Source: Tetraselmis striata
Taxonomy: Eukaryota; Chlorophyta; Chlorodendrophyceae; Chlorodendrales; Chlorodendraceae
Assembly (NCBI GenBank): GCA_006384855.1
Contig: VCJN01001437.1
Coordinates: forward strand, 37,742-101,741
Length of the DNA: 64,000 nucleotides
Direction of reading: 5' to 3'
Shown here piece after piece: positions 39,501 through 51,630 of the stretch (positions within the stretch are counted from its first letter, which is position 1; every line of letters starts with the position of its first letter). The position numbers and the translations under genes are program-made. Below the pieces are notes generated by a model. It did not search any database. It was not told the DNA's origin and saw only the letters and a program-made list of their open reading frames with translations.

Positions 39501-40109
39501 GGGGGGGGGGGGGGGGGAAGGGGGGGGGGGGATCCGTGCACACCATACCCAGAACACAAGGCTTTGCTCAAGTGTTGCAGGGGGTGGGGACCGATGGAAG
39601 CACCTCGTGGAATCAAACATTGGCGCACCACCTGCGGGGCACCACTGCCAGAGATCACCACTCGCCAGCGCACTGGATGTAGTGCGAGTATAGATTTGTC
39701 GGAATGTTGCGCCATGGCCACGCAAAAGCACACATGGCAAGCTTTCACGGTAATGCCGCACATAGGAAGCCGATGTGCCACGTGAAGCCGGACACCTGGG
39801 TGTTGTTTTCAGTACTTTCGCAGCATGGAGATTGCCCTTACAGATTGCCCTTATGCACGCTGTCGCTCATGCAGCAATACAGACACGCACATGCTCTGGA
39901 TACATATGCACATGTGTGTGTGCGTGTCTGTACTCGATGGCATGTCCTGCGCTGATTGGGGGCTGCACCCGGCGTGGGGCATGTAGGTAGCTGAGTGCTG
40001 CGTGGAGGCGCTGGTTCTGGACGCGGCGGCCAACAAGGTGGTGGAGGTGATCGCCCTCGAGACGGCGCAATGGAAGTCGTATGCGGACCTCTACGCGTCG
40101 GTGAAATAG
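36595..40109 (+). CDS. plastid NAD(P)-binding protein, At2g34460 type
   Basis: Nine exons, 36595-36814, 37019-37109, 37322-37391, 37482-37573, 38058-38130, 38788-38857, 38979-39092, 39336-39448 and 39987-40109, join in phase to 321 residues. Exon 1 encodes a transit-like peptide (MARLHLAARPSCAQPPFSR). The Rossmann motif ITAFVAGASGRTGREIVKAL follows, then VVRGDVFKF, NVVLCATGS, GTKNLVAAAKMAGVQQFVYV, RSGIRYTIARPGGL, GNVVM, GSILRSQ, and the end KSYADLYASVK. These match the atypical short-chain dehydrogenase At2g34460 of chloroplasts (FVAGATGQTGKRIVEQL, YTIVRPGGL, RSYKDLFASVK). Related TIC62 shares the fold. The substrate is unknown; NADP binding is inferred from GASGRTG. Confidence 0.92.
38651..38787 (+). 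repeat. tandem duplication of an intron 3' end
   Basis: A ~58-bp block with spacing 79 (tttgaaacc..taaaa, then ccctcatgcggtccgc, then acggcag) occurs at 38651-38708 and 38730-38787. Each copy ends in an ag acceptor. The second is the one that restores phase for exon 6 of the At2g34460-like gene. Confidence 0.8.
39130..39192 (+). repeat. telomere-like interstitial repeat
   Basis: Interrupted ccctaaa and ccctaaaa units (the complement of TTTAGGG/TTTTAGGG) lie in intron 7 of the At2g34460-like gene, right after a C-run. Two further TTTAGGG units lie near 30797-30820. Confidence 0.6.
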
Positions 40110-41501
40110 GCCGACCCCCCCCCTCCAGCCTCGTGGGACCGGCTCACCAACAAGGGCTCCTCCATCGGCACTGCTCCACCAGGCTTGGTTGACTCTGAGA
40201 TCCCGGGCTCCATGAACACTTGCCCCATGCTACCTGGCCTTCAGAGGGGTGCACGCTGCGCGCTTTCATTGGCGGACCCGATGCGGGTTTGTGCAGCCGG
40301 GCCACAAGGCAACTGTCATGTTTAGCATCAAAGACTAATCAGGAACGAAGTTGTGCGAAATTGCGTTTTCAATTTCCCATGCTTCATGAACACGAGTCAG
40401 TACTGGGCAGGGGCAACTTCTCTGGGCTTCTACTGGCGCCCAGCAGTGCCCATTTCCTCGGAATGCCGGGAAATGTAGCCACCGCCCCGGGGGGGGGGGG
40501 GGGGGGTTTAGGCACCGTACATGTGCCTTCCTCTTGAGCGGAAGGCAGGGTTGCGATGGGAAGCAGAGGTGTACCCGCTGAGCCACCTACTCAACCTGCA
40601 TGCCTCCCTGCGCGAGGCCAACGCCTCGCAGGGACAGTCGCGCAGGGATGGACTACACGAGGCCCGGCGGAGCAGACATATGGATGTTGATTCGGCATCG
40701 AATAACCCTAGGGCTCACCCCCCCCCCCCCCCCCCCCACCAACTCCCTTCCTAGTGGCCGTGACATGACATGCGTGCGCATGGCCCGCCCATGGTGACGG
40801 GAACAAAGATGTGAAGACCGGGGTTTAACGTGGGTACCAACTACGCCCCAACCACCCCATGTTAAAGTGGCATCGATGGTAAGTGAGACGCAACTAGGTA
40901 GACCTGCGAAAGTAGGCCCATGGTCCCATCCGCAGGTATGGGCGCCCCACATCGGGGCGTACACTCCTCCGCCTAGAGGTAGGATCTACCTCGAGAAGAC
41001 CACATATGCGACGCAAGCACCGCCGTCCGAGTGCCCACAGCAGGTCCGCCGCGCCTCGTGGAGACGAGTAGTCTAGCACTGGGGCGGCATGCTACATGTG
41101 GGTCCGCTATGCCGTAGTTTTTGCGGCATGTTTCGTTGCCCCCGGGCGCGCAGGGTCTCAGATGTACATTGTGGTGATTGCCGCCGCCGCCCGGAGCGCC
41201 ACTACCACCGAACTCAATATTCGCGACGCTCTCTGGCGGAGATCGGTGCTCTACGTCGCAGCGGTCGCGGTGCCGGCGGGTTGTGTGCTTGTTGTGGGTC
41301 CTCAGTGCGCCGCCGCAACGTGCGCCCCTTGGTAGTCGGTCAGAGTATCTTCGACCCTTTATCTTTTAGTTTACTGTCTGCCTTTCCCTAAGACAACTTG
41401 TTACCTGCAACACTGCCCACACGTCCACGGCGATTCTGCCCCACCGCCCAGGAACCTATATTCCAGGCGCCTGGGTGCGGGCTCCCATCGCCCACACGTG
41501 T
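40110..41501. other. convergent intergenic region
   Basis: Lies between the At2g34460-like gene (+) and PCYA (-). It has a G-run at about 40488-40506 and a C-run at about 40719-40737. No gene is supported. Confidence 0.4.
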
Positions 41502-41959
41502 TTAGTTGGCGGAGGGCGTGCTCCTCCAGTCGGACGGGGGCCAGGTGCTGCGGGCCTCCGCCGCCTCCGGCTCTGCCTGTGTCATCCCCGCAGACGCTTG
41601 CGCCTCGACCGCCTCCGCCGCATCCGACCCTGCGGCTTGCCCCACCCGAGCGGCCACCTGCGCCTCCGCCTTGGCCTTCGCCGCCGCCACCGCCGCCTCG
41701 CGCGGCCCGCCGCCGCTCCTCCTCGGCCGCCGCCCGCATCGCCTCCACCTCCGCCCGGGCGGCCGCCGCGTCGGGCGCGTACCGCGGCAGCAGCATGAGC
41801 GACTCCAGATGTCGGGGTCCGCGCTGTCGAACATCATGCGGCGCATGTACTCCGCCGACCACTCCTTGCCGAAGGATGCCTCCAGCGCGCGCGCCGTCTT
41901 ATCGTTCTCCAGCATCTTGTGGCTGTACCTGTCAGCACCCAAGAGGGGGGGGGGGGGGC

Positions 41960-42004
<45 letters not shown>

Positions 42005-42189
42005 CAGCATGGTTTCGGAGCCTTTTCCAGTGGAGGTGCATCTGGGCAGGTGAACCCACGTTGCCGTGAGGAACCCCACACCCACCCTTATGTCATCGCA
42101 GCCTGGGGGCGCTAGAAGGAAGGGGTACTGAAAGGAGGCCCTTCCTTGTCTTGAAATGCGAGGGTAGCGGGAAAGAAGTACAAGGGAAA

Positions 42190-42222
<33 letters not shown>

Positions 42223-43389
42223 CTGCGCGCTGCTCTCACCGCTGGTGTGCCTGCCAGATGCCCTCCATGCGCGGCATCTCCTCCTTGGGGAGCGGTGCCA
42301 CCAGCCGGGAAATCTGCGATGCGGTACGGAGCGCAGCCCGCTCAGGACAGCCAGGGACGGGGTGAAGGTCGCGTTGACACATGCGCACACGTACATAGAC
42401 ATACACACATATGGGTGCCGGCGCGTCCATACCACTCCGAATTAGAACCGAACTTCCCTGCCAGAGGTTAAATGCAGACGAAACTATACCGGAACTCTAG
42501 CAAATGCTCTCATGGGTTGCACGCAAGCCTGATTTGAGGCTTATAGGGGTCCTTCCAGGCGAGTCAGCACTTGTGCATATATACATGCAATTAGACCTAT
42601 GCATATAGCTATACCCACATCTATACCTATACATAAACCTACATTACCTATACATGTATGCCAATACTTATATCTAACCTATACAACGTATACCTATACC
42701 TGTAATTACACCCATACACCTATACACATATCTGTACCTATTCCTATACCTAAACCTAACTACCAATACCTATACTGATATACATACATACACCTGTCAT
42801 TACATACACCTGTCATTACACCTATAAACCTACACCTACACCTATACCCATATCGATACCCATACCTATATCTATACGCATATCTATACCTATAGCTATA
42901 CCTCAATACCTATATATATACCTATACCCGAATACCTATTCCAGTACCTAAACCCAAACCTAATTACCTATACCTGTACCTGTGCGTATACCTATACCTA
43001 TATGCACGTCTATTCATATAGCTGTATCTAAATACCTATACCTATTCCTGTACCTAAACCTATACCTGATTACCTATACTCAAATACCTACATCTATTCC
43101 TATACCCACATGCATACACATATACATGTCCTTGCCCGCATGCAGCCTCCCATGATGCCCAAAGCGGCCCCAGGTGCGGACCTGCAGGTGGAGGCTGAGC
43201 GCCGACAGCGTGTACTTGATGAACGCGCCGACCTCGATCGCGCTGTCCGGGCGCACCAGCACGCACTGCTTGGAGAAGATGGCCTCGCCCCAGTCCGGCA
43301 CCTTGCGGTCCACGCTGAACTCCTGCTGGATGGCCGCCAGCCCCTGTGGCGCCACGGGGTCGGCTCAGCTGACCACGCATCTTGAGGGT

Positions 43390-43449
<60 letters not shown>

Positions 43450-45238
43450 TGCCTGCTGGTAGATGCTGGGCAGCGACATGTCCGCGCTGACGGGGCAGCA
43501 GTCGCAGATGGCCAGCGTCAGGTTTCCATTGAAGCTCACCTGCAGGCAATCGCAACACGAGCCGCAATGTCAGCGCGCCGGATGTCGTGCGCAGCACCTC
43601 AAGTGCGCTGTGGTTGGCCGCCCTACAGCTCCCTTCATCTGGCCGAGGAGAGAATGATGGGTCCCGTTGCTGTTATTATCATAGTATACATTTGAGCGCC
43701 ACCGCCTTCACCTTTCCTGGGACGCAGTGATAAGGACACTGCAACTAACAACACGCCCTGCCTGGCAGAGGTCAAATGCAGACAGAACTGCAGCAGAACT
43801 AACATGGAATTAACTATGGTCTCAGGAGGCCAGTAATAATATTTTTTTCTGCACTTTTGCGTCAGAATATCTGTGTTGTATTTGTAACATATCATGATTC
43901 ATTTCTCTGTTTGAACAGTTGTTCTTCTTTGCAGGGGGGGGGGGGGGCGGGGGAGGGCTGAAAACGCCATTGATCCGCGGACCATTTGTGTTTGTACGGT
44001 ACAGCTGCTGTTCTTGTTGTTTGCATGCAAGCCCGATTCGAAGCTTATGATAGCGGTTCTAAGAGGCGAGCCGGCATCCGCAGGGAATGCATGCGCTGCG
44101 GATGCGTCAAGCTCTGAACTGCGTTTGGCTCCGTGCTTGCTGTGATAACACGGGCCGGGGGAGGGGGGGTCCTACCATGTCCAGCGAGAAGATGGGGACG
44201 TCAAACGCCGGCCAGGGGTACATCACAAAGTGGAACACCTGCATCCCGTCCTGCCGGACGGCCAGCTCCATGTGGATCTTGCGGAACACGTTGCTGTAGT
44301 AGACGCGGTTCTCGATCGTGAAGCGCGGGTACCTGAGAGGCGATTGGAGAAGGGGGTGGGGGTGGGAGGCTTGAGCCATGGGATCAGCTGCGGCACGGGG
44401 CATGCGCGGGTGGGCGGGAAGCTGGGAACCGGTGGCACAGCCTCTAATCGGGCTTGCGCGTAAGCGATCCGGCCATTTGCCATGGTCCTGCTGGAGTTTC
44501 GTCTGCGTTTGACCTCGGACAGGCAAGGCCGGCTCTAATCCGTAGTAGCGGTCTCATTGCCGCATTGGCACCCGTGTGTGGACATGCTGCCTCTGCCTGG
44601 GAGAGGGTGCCGCGGGGGAAGGGTCGCGCACCCGGGCTCGCCCTTGAGCGGGTCGGGCACGGCGCGCCCCTCCTTCTCCAGCCTTGCCAGCTCCTCCTCC
44701 GGCAGCTGCATCTCCAGTGAGTCGGCGTACTTGTGGGAGCTGTCCACCGCTGCGCCCGACAGCTCTGCGGCGACGGGGTGGAGAGGGCAGGGAAGGGTGT
44801 CAGGCGCCGTCCGAGGGGTAGTGTACGCTCGGGGGTGGGGTGGCTTGTGGGTGCGTCAAGGGGGAGGGGGTGCGCGCTCGCCTTCGTGGAGCACATCGCG
44901 CAGCAGCGCCTCCACCTGCGCGGCCGCCACCTCCAGCTTGAGGTCCAGCGCGCCGCGCAGCTCCCACGTGCCCAGGCCCACCTCCTCCGCGATCTTGAAC
45001 GGCGAGATGTCGCCCATCTGCGCGGCCGTCAGGCCCGCCGGCACAGTCAGGGGGGGAGCCGGGGAGCAGAGGAGGAGGGGGGCAGGGGGGTACATGCAAA
45101 GGGGGCAGGTTTGGCAGGACTTGGCCCGGCGCTCACGTAGGACTCCCGGCGCCCAGCTGCGATTTCCCCGGGCCCAATCAGACGGATGTCCTTCCGCTCA
45201 ACGACGCCCTCGCTCTCTTGAGCGGGCCACCCGAAGCG
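41502..45238 (-). CDS. PCYA: phycocyanobilin:ferredoxin oxidoreductase (PcyA-type)
   Basis: PcyA-type enzymes reduce biliverdin to phycocyanobilin with ferredoxin in the plastid. Eight exons are seen: 45238-45137, 45017-44882, 44764-44632, 44332-44176, 43539-43453, 43343-43182, 42313-42240 and 41928-41502 (about 425 residues). The exon or exons with the start and transit peptide lie upstream and are not resolved. The core matches the family: YYSNVFRKIHMELAVRQDG, MQVFHFVMYPWPAFDVPIF, SLDMVSFNGNLTLAICDCCP. It keeps the Glu (HMEL), His (VFHF) and Asp (SLDM) equivalent to Synechocystis Glu76, His88 and Asp105. Two introns start with GC. In the last exon the best protein reading changes frame twice (near 41806 and 41700), and an Ala-rich extension follows. 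The enzyme feeds bilin signalling in chlorophytes, which lack phycobilisomes. Confidence 0.88.
42411..42575 (+). mobile_element. MITE-like element, PCYA intron
   Basis: Starts atgggtgccggcgcg, contains ccctgccagagg, gacgaaactataccgg, ctcatgggttgca and caagcctgatttgag, and ends gcgagtcagcac. It lies in the intron 42314-43181. Confidence 0.6.
42590..43110. repeat. CCTATA-type hexanucleotide array, PCYA intron
   Basis: About 520 bases of degenerate 'cctatacctata', 'cctaaacctaa' and 'ccatacctata' repeats lie immediately next to the MITE-like element, in the intron 42314-43181. Confidence 0.9.
43390..43447. repeat. 58-base G homopolymer (C in sense), PCYA intron
   Basis: The longest uninterrupted run in the window, in intron 43344-43452, close to the GC-type donor of exon 43539-43453. 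Confidence 0.95.
43710..44090 (+). mobile_element. split MITE-like element with an insertion, PCYA intron
   Basis: The 5' half (about 43720-43805: gataaggacactgcaac, ccctgcctggcagaggtc) and 3' half (about 44020-44088: gcatgcaagcccgattcgaa, gcgagccggcatccgca) of the MITE-like family are separated by about 215 bases. The insert holds a single arm of the G-run foldback element (atccgcggaccatttgtg). This suggests one element inserted into another. Confidence 0.55.
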
Positions 45239-46111
45239 CTGTGCAACCCCGAGCGGGGGGGGGGGGGGGGGCATCGGGGTGAACTAGTCTGCTGGTCGGT
45301 TTCGGTGTCCGTGTATTTGGTCTATCGGCCGGCGCACGTGTGTGCGTGTCCGTAAGTGTGTCAGGGTGCAAATGTGGGTGAATGTGGGTGCGCGTGTGGG
45401 TGTGTGTGTGTTTAATACACATGTCTATGTGTCTGTATGGTGTTAAGGGGGGGGTTACTTGTGCGTAGTGCAAGTGTGCAAGCGTATTTTATATATCAGT
45501 CGACGCGGGCGTGCGTCCATCCGTGCGTGTGTGTCTGTGTCTATGTGCGGATGTGCGCGGGGGGTCGGGAGTGAGTGCGCGTGTGTGTGCCTGTGCGTAT
45601 GTGCGCGGGTTTACGGCGTGGGGAGCGGCTGACAGGTTCGCCCACCTGTGCGGCCGCCGGTCCCCAACACGCGGTTGTTACACTGTGGGAGGTGTCCCCA
45701 GAGTGCTCGATTTCCCAGTGCTGCAGGCGCCTGCCTGCCCAGCCCCGGGGAGGGCCGGCGCGCGAGGGGGGCTACACGGACGACAGCAGTCGGCCGCCTC
45801 GCCGTCGCGCCGCCGCCGCCGCCGCCGCCGGTACCGCCGCGGGCGTGCCCGCACAGAGCGCTCCTCATTTTGCGGTTACTGCCCGCCTATTGTAGTACGT
45901 GGAGGTGCTGAATAGATGGGGTCAGCTGGAGGAGTAGGGCGTGCTTGTCGGTGTTGGCGGCTGAGGGTGAGGAGTAGGGAGGTTGGAGGCGGGGCGGGGG
46001 GGGGAGGGCAGCCTGTCGCCGTCGGGGGCAGCCTATCGGGCAGCCATCGCATCATGACGTACTACTGGCACTGCGTGGCAACACGTACCGTCGTCACGTA
46101 CTGGTACGTAG
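45239..46111. promoter_or_regulatory. PCYA 5' region with GT-rich repeats
   Basis: GT-rich low-complexity sequence at about 45330-45600. A minus-strand frame from ATG 45868 (MRSALCGHARGGTGG) looks like a transit peptide and may be PCYA exon 1, but no donor in the right phase was evident. Confidence 0.35.
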
Positions 46112-48345
46112 CAGTAAACTGTTTTTCCCGCTTCCGGGACAGGACTGGCACCAGTGATACCCTTGCAGCGCCTCTTCAACGGCCGTTGAGGCTACGGAAA
46201 GCCCTGTGTAGGCGACGCACCCCTTACAGTCAACAAGCTAAGTGCCGGAGCATTTTGCAAAACTAACTTCAGGCCAGTGACGGAACTTTTGGATCGCCGT
46301 GTAATAAAACACTGTAATGAAAATACCCGGCACTGACCACGAAAGGTCCGCCCTAGGTGTTTGGGCGTCGGCCCATTCGAGTAATATGCGAGTTGGGGCG
46401 CAAGCCCCATCCCGCGGAGCAAAGCATTTCGAGAGTGCGATACATGTGCAACAAAAATAGCAATGTGAGGGAGGGCCCGACGCATAGCTGTACAAAATTT
46501 CCCATTCCCAGTAAAATCCAGGGCGCCCTAAAGGGAGGGGGGACCCCGCCCAAAATAAAGGCAGTTGAGTCCTCAGGTGTTGACGCAAGAACATGACTAC
46601 TAATAAAATCCCTAGGCTTCGAAACGAACAACCCCAAATGATGCTGAGGTGATACCCTAACCGCGGGCACTCCGCCAACATATGTTCGATAGTCTGATAG
46701 ATTCACTTCCGCCACATGCAGGGCAGTCTGTGTTCAAGGAACCACTCAAGCATGGCATGAATCCGGGCCAATCGGTGGGTAGTAGTGGGAAATCCTCGGG
46801 TGCGTCAGTATATCATAATGTGCAGCCCGGCCACAACCCTTGCGGGAACACCCGCACCGTATTGCAGCAACGCATAAGACGCTTGGACATATAGTTACCA
46901 CTTGTTTAGTACGGGCTAACGCTGCCGACAATTCGTAACGCACGCACCCACACCGATGTCCCTACTAGTTTAGCGACATCGCGCGCGGCTAGTGACCTCC
47001 ACTCAAGTGGAAGATGCGCCCCTCAGCTAGCCCTACGTTCGCCCTAGCTAGTCGATCTAACCACCGCACAGTCCCCAACGTCCACGTGTAAGGGCGCGCC
47101 CGACTTGGCTGATCTACTAAATGGGTTATTCTTGCATTCACGTCGGACGCTTGCATGAACGCCCGAGCCCGTGCCGCGGCGGCCGTAGCCTCTATGGGCG
47201 CAATATCCAATTCCCGCATCATCGGTGCAGTGGCCATCCCATGGGAGTTCGCATACACCCCAATAAGGCACCGCACGCAGTGATTGAGTACGGTTTGTAA
47301 TTTAATTATCTGCGCCGCCGCTTGTTCTATTCATACCCCATATATACTTCACACATGTAAGTTAGAACCGGCAGTATACAGGTTTTCAAGGCAGACATAC
47401 GCACATTAACAGGAATTATGCCCCGTCCACCGACTAGTACCGAATCGAGCGCCGCAATGGCTCGTTTTACCCTTCTTGGGCGTCTACTATGCGCCACGTA
47501 CCTACATCCGAGTTAATGGCCGAACCCAAATACCTATATTCATTTACAACCGGTAGTCATCCGGTACCCGCTCCCCTCCCCACAAGCAAGCCGCCGTCGA
47601 GCAGCTTGTTCGCGTAACGCGGTCTTGTCGGATTATTGGCCGAACGCCATCACCACACACTCAAGTACCCCAAACCCCATAAAATGGTCTTCCGCCCATT
47701 GCGAGAAGTGGGCGATCATACATGGCATGCATGTTATGGAAGGAGCTTGTGTTCCCAACAGCGCCGTCCGCGTAAAACTGCCATGGCACCCGTAGTGGTT
47801 GTCTTGCCGCTAATGTGTCGATGCACCCTGGCACAACACACCCTATATATTCTACCCCATCGAATATATCGTTAATGAATATGTTAACTGGGATGGGGGA
47901 AGCGGGGCACCCTGTCGGAGGCCACGTTCTATTGGTATGGGGTCTGATAGTGTTCCCGGGGCCACCCCTGTCTTAACCCTTACCATACTATCCCTATGTA
48001 AAGTTTTAAAGAAGGTACGCATATGATCCGTCAATCCTATGGCTTGTAATTTTAGGAATGAAAGCTCATGAGGTACGGTGACATATAATGCCTTCTTGAA
48101 ATCAATAGATCCCGCGTACGAGGGCTGATCTGATCAAATGACGCTTGGCGACGAGCCGCGATATCGAACAAGCTGACAACTTGCATGGGCCCCTCCTCAT
48201 TCCGCATAAAACCCGCTTGCCAACCGCGGATTATCCATTAGCCCGGCAGACGTCCTCCAGCAAGCGGTAAGTTATTACATTTGTAAGGAGTTTCATAGCG
48301 GCACCCATAATCGAAATACCTCGGCGACCTTTCAACGCCCTACAA
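46112..48345 (-). mobile_element. LINE family B, truncated copy with RT domain
   Basis: Minus-strand fragments in order: MGAAMKLLTNVITYRLLEDV, SIDFKKALYVTVPHELSFL (RT motif A region), RDSMVRVKTGVAPGTLSDP, RGLRQG, WQFYADGAVGN (catalytic YADD has become YADG, 47761-47778), RAFMQASDVN, RWLDRLARANV and GFYWEWE, then the 3' tail ending near 46112. The order is that of LINE reverse transcriptases. The 5' part is missing and the frame is interrupted several times, so it is inactive. Confidence 0.8.
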
Positions 48346-50207
48346 CGACCACCCTACAACGAACCTATATACGACCGACCCTACAGCGACATACCATGTA
48401 ACCACTACGCAATTATGGCCGGTGGGACCTTTTCCGATTTGTGTCACACCAATCAATGAACCCTACATAACATGTGTGACTATATGTCGGAATGTACCAT
48501 AACCAACCTCGACCGGTTGTCGAGATACCGACATAACCAACCTCGACCATTTGTCGGGATATCGCCGTTAGTTCGCGACGACAACCAACAATACGATACC
48601 GTGTAGCCATCCTTCACGCAGCCTGCGACCCTTCAACCGACCCTTCCAACCAAAACCCTATAAATCGAACCCTACAAACCGACCCTTCAAACAGAATCCT
48701 ACAAACGAACCCTAAAAATCGAGTCCTTCAAACTAACCTACGACGAAACCTACAATGAACACCAATATCACCAAGCACTACATATGTCTAATCGACTGCT
48801 CCGTCTGAATTCTCCGTCTGAATTCTGAGTTTTATTCACATCTCATCACCACCTCTTACCTTGTGTTTTTTGTTGAAGACAGAGCTAAACCTCAAGTTAT
48901 ATGAGATGCTTCAAGTAATCAACGTTTAACAACTTTTTAGCACCTTCCACAATGTATATATATATATATAATGAACAAATACAATTTATTGTCATACTAG
49001 CATGTTGACCCTTCACTGTTTTGACGGTCTTCAAATACCTCGCAGTCAAGTTTATTCTCAATCAACAAAACGGATTGCTGACGATCCTCGTCAAGATTTG
49101 TTTCCGCATGTGGCGATTGTTGTCATGGAATTGTTCAACCAAAAAATCAGAAGAGTTCGTATATCTTTGCACCACAAATACTATTCACAAAGAGACCCAC
49201 TTAACAACGCACGGAAAGAGATGAAAATAAGTATAGTGTTATGATGTGCCGCGTTCTCTTTTCTTGTCTAACACCAAATTGTATGCAACCGGCACCAGCA
49301 CATGCATGAACAAAGTGGATGCATGATGACTGGGCCAACCCTTGTTAGTGGTGATTTGGATGTGCTCAACCAGTCGTATCCCCCGGGGGACGCCCTATAG
49401 GCGGTGTGGGTCCTGTGCTGACTGCCCTTGCAGTTCTTGCAAGTACACCACTAGCATATGGGACCGAACTGCGCGATGAACAGACCTTCGCTTGCCTACA
49501 TGTGCATAGTGTTCTAGGCATACGCAATACCAGCAGGGCCGCCCGGCAAAATTGCACAAGAATGTGCTTTTTCGCCAATCACCGAACCTGTTGCGGACAA
49601 TACGACACGACCAACCCCAAAACCAAACCAAAACCACGACCAACCAACTGAGTGGTCGCCAAGACGCCAACCAACCGAACCGGCAAAAAAATTGCGTGAT
49701 CACCAACTAACCGAACTAACAGCTTTAATTGGCTGTCTGAACAAACCGCATATAAATTGGCTAATAAAAAACAATCAACACAAAACTGAACGGCAACTTG
49801 GCCACAAGTCAGGTGGATCAAACTGACATGCTGGCTTTTAGTGCATTTGACGCACTTCCCCAAGCCCCCCCCCCCCCCCGCCCCCGCCCCCAACAACTAA
49901 CCACACCTACATACTTGTATTAAATGATACTTAGTTACCAACATATATTGTAAATAATATATGTTGATATTATTTGCCACAATATCACCTTTTCCTGGCC
50001 GCGCTTTGTTGCATGGAATTGTAACAAGACCCTCCAAACGTTGCAAAACCATGCACCGGGGCGGAAGGTGAGAGGATGATCAAACCCTACAAGACCCACA
50101 ACCCTTCAACAATAAGTTACATGTAGACATAATGTCCCGGGTACTTGTCACCCGATGCACTACTTCCCATCTGCTTATCCGCACCGTCACCCAATTGTCC
50201 AGCTCGT

Positions 50208-50210
50208 ATA

Positions 50211-50256
<46 letters not shown>
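50208..50256. repeat. (TA)n microsatellite
   Basis: About 22 TA units, nearly perfect. Confidence 0.95.
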
Positions 50257-50259
<3 letters not shown>

Positions 50260-51439
50260 ACATCTGCAGCACAACAATCATTCTTCCACCTTCCACAACA
50301 TTCGTTTCACGACGAGAGCCTTTCCAGCTTGCTGCCGAACCTTGCTGCCTCTCACACCTTCTCCCCACACATGAGCAGCGGGTACTGCAACAACTAATTA
50401 CGATTTGCCGTACTGTTTTCTAGGTACGGTACCATACTTTTGATTTGCAGTGAGACACTCGCTATATGTATGAGTACATGGTTTCAAATAAAAGTTGCTT
50501 GATTATTTAGTGCTAAGTATGTTAATAGGCTTCTATTCTAAATACGACTAAATGAAAAATGTTGAATGTCTTTCAAGCGCAAAGCTTGGAATGTGCTAAT
50601 CTATGATTAATATACCTATAACAACCAACAATCGATTTTACTCGTGCTAAGATTCATGACGGCAAGGTACTGGGATACGTTATTTTTCAATATGTCCCTT
50701 TCGACAATTGTTTCGTTTATTGTAGCCTCCCGTGTCGCAAAGGAGCACAAACTTGCAAGCGTTACAAGCCGATGTTTACAAGATCGAATCAAAGTAGGGG
50801 GAGAACCATCGGTGCCAAAATGGCATGAGCTAGTGGGAGCGCCATCCAACGGCCTAGGTGTCGATGCCGATGCCGGTGAGGACGGCAATGTTGGTGGCGA
50901 TCATGGTGATGACGATGATGCCGCCGTCGATGACGATAACGACGATCGCGATGATGACGATGATGACGGTGATGACGGTGACAGAGATGAAATGAGGAGG
51001 GGAGGGGGGAGGAGGGGTGACTCCTCCTTGGAGGAGTAGGATTCGAAAGAGGCGGGTGATGATATAGTTCAAGCAGTGATTGTGATGATGATTCGGTAGG
51101 TGACTACTAATAAGCCAAGACCGCCAAGCTACGGCCTCATGTGCTGCATGTAGACGCTCAACGTGGGGAGCCGAATATATCTTGCAATGGAGGGCCATTA
51201 ACACTGTCATTGTGTAACAACGTGTCACCAGAATTGGTTTCGGAGCATCTGCACATTATTCATGTCTTTACATCCGCATGTTTTGGGATGCATGACAAAC
51301 ATATCGGTCTCGGAGTTTGTTGCGGAGAATAACTCAATATGAAGTAACTTGACAGTTGAATCGGCGATGCGTCAATGTTTCAGAAAAATTTAAAAGAACG
51401 GGTTCTATATTACTGGCCTACAATTCCATGAATTGCATT

Positions 51440-51630
51440 GCCAGCGCTTTGAAGTAGTCGCTCCCAGCAGCGAGCGTATGCATCACCAGCGCTTTGAAGC
51501 ACCTTTTTTTTCCACTACCAGCAACGAGTAGCGAGTACCAGTACCAGCAGCGAGCGTTCGCACTGCCAGCGCTTTGAAGTACCAGAGTTTTTTTTTCCAT
51601 TACCAGCAGCGAGTAGCGAGTACCAGTACT
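51440..51630. repeat. short minisatellite
   Basis: 'ccagcgctttgaag' occurs three times and 'cagcgagtagcgagtacc' type blocks twice, with short T-runs between. The larger unit is about 110 bp. Confidence 0.7.

Noticed and set aside
42590-43110. CRISPR-like array
   Set aside because: Repeats are six bases long and contiguous, without spacers; a simple intronic array.
50644-51039. Acidic 131-codon frame
   Set aside because: The Asp-rich part is a GAT microsatellite translation and the rest has no recognisable motif.
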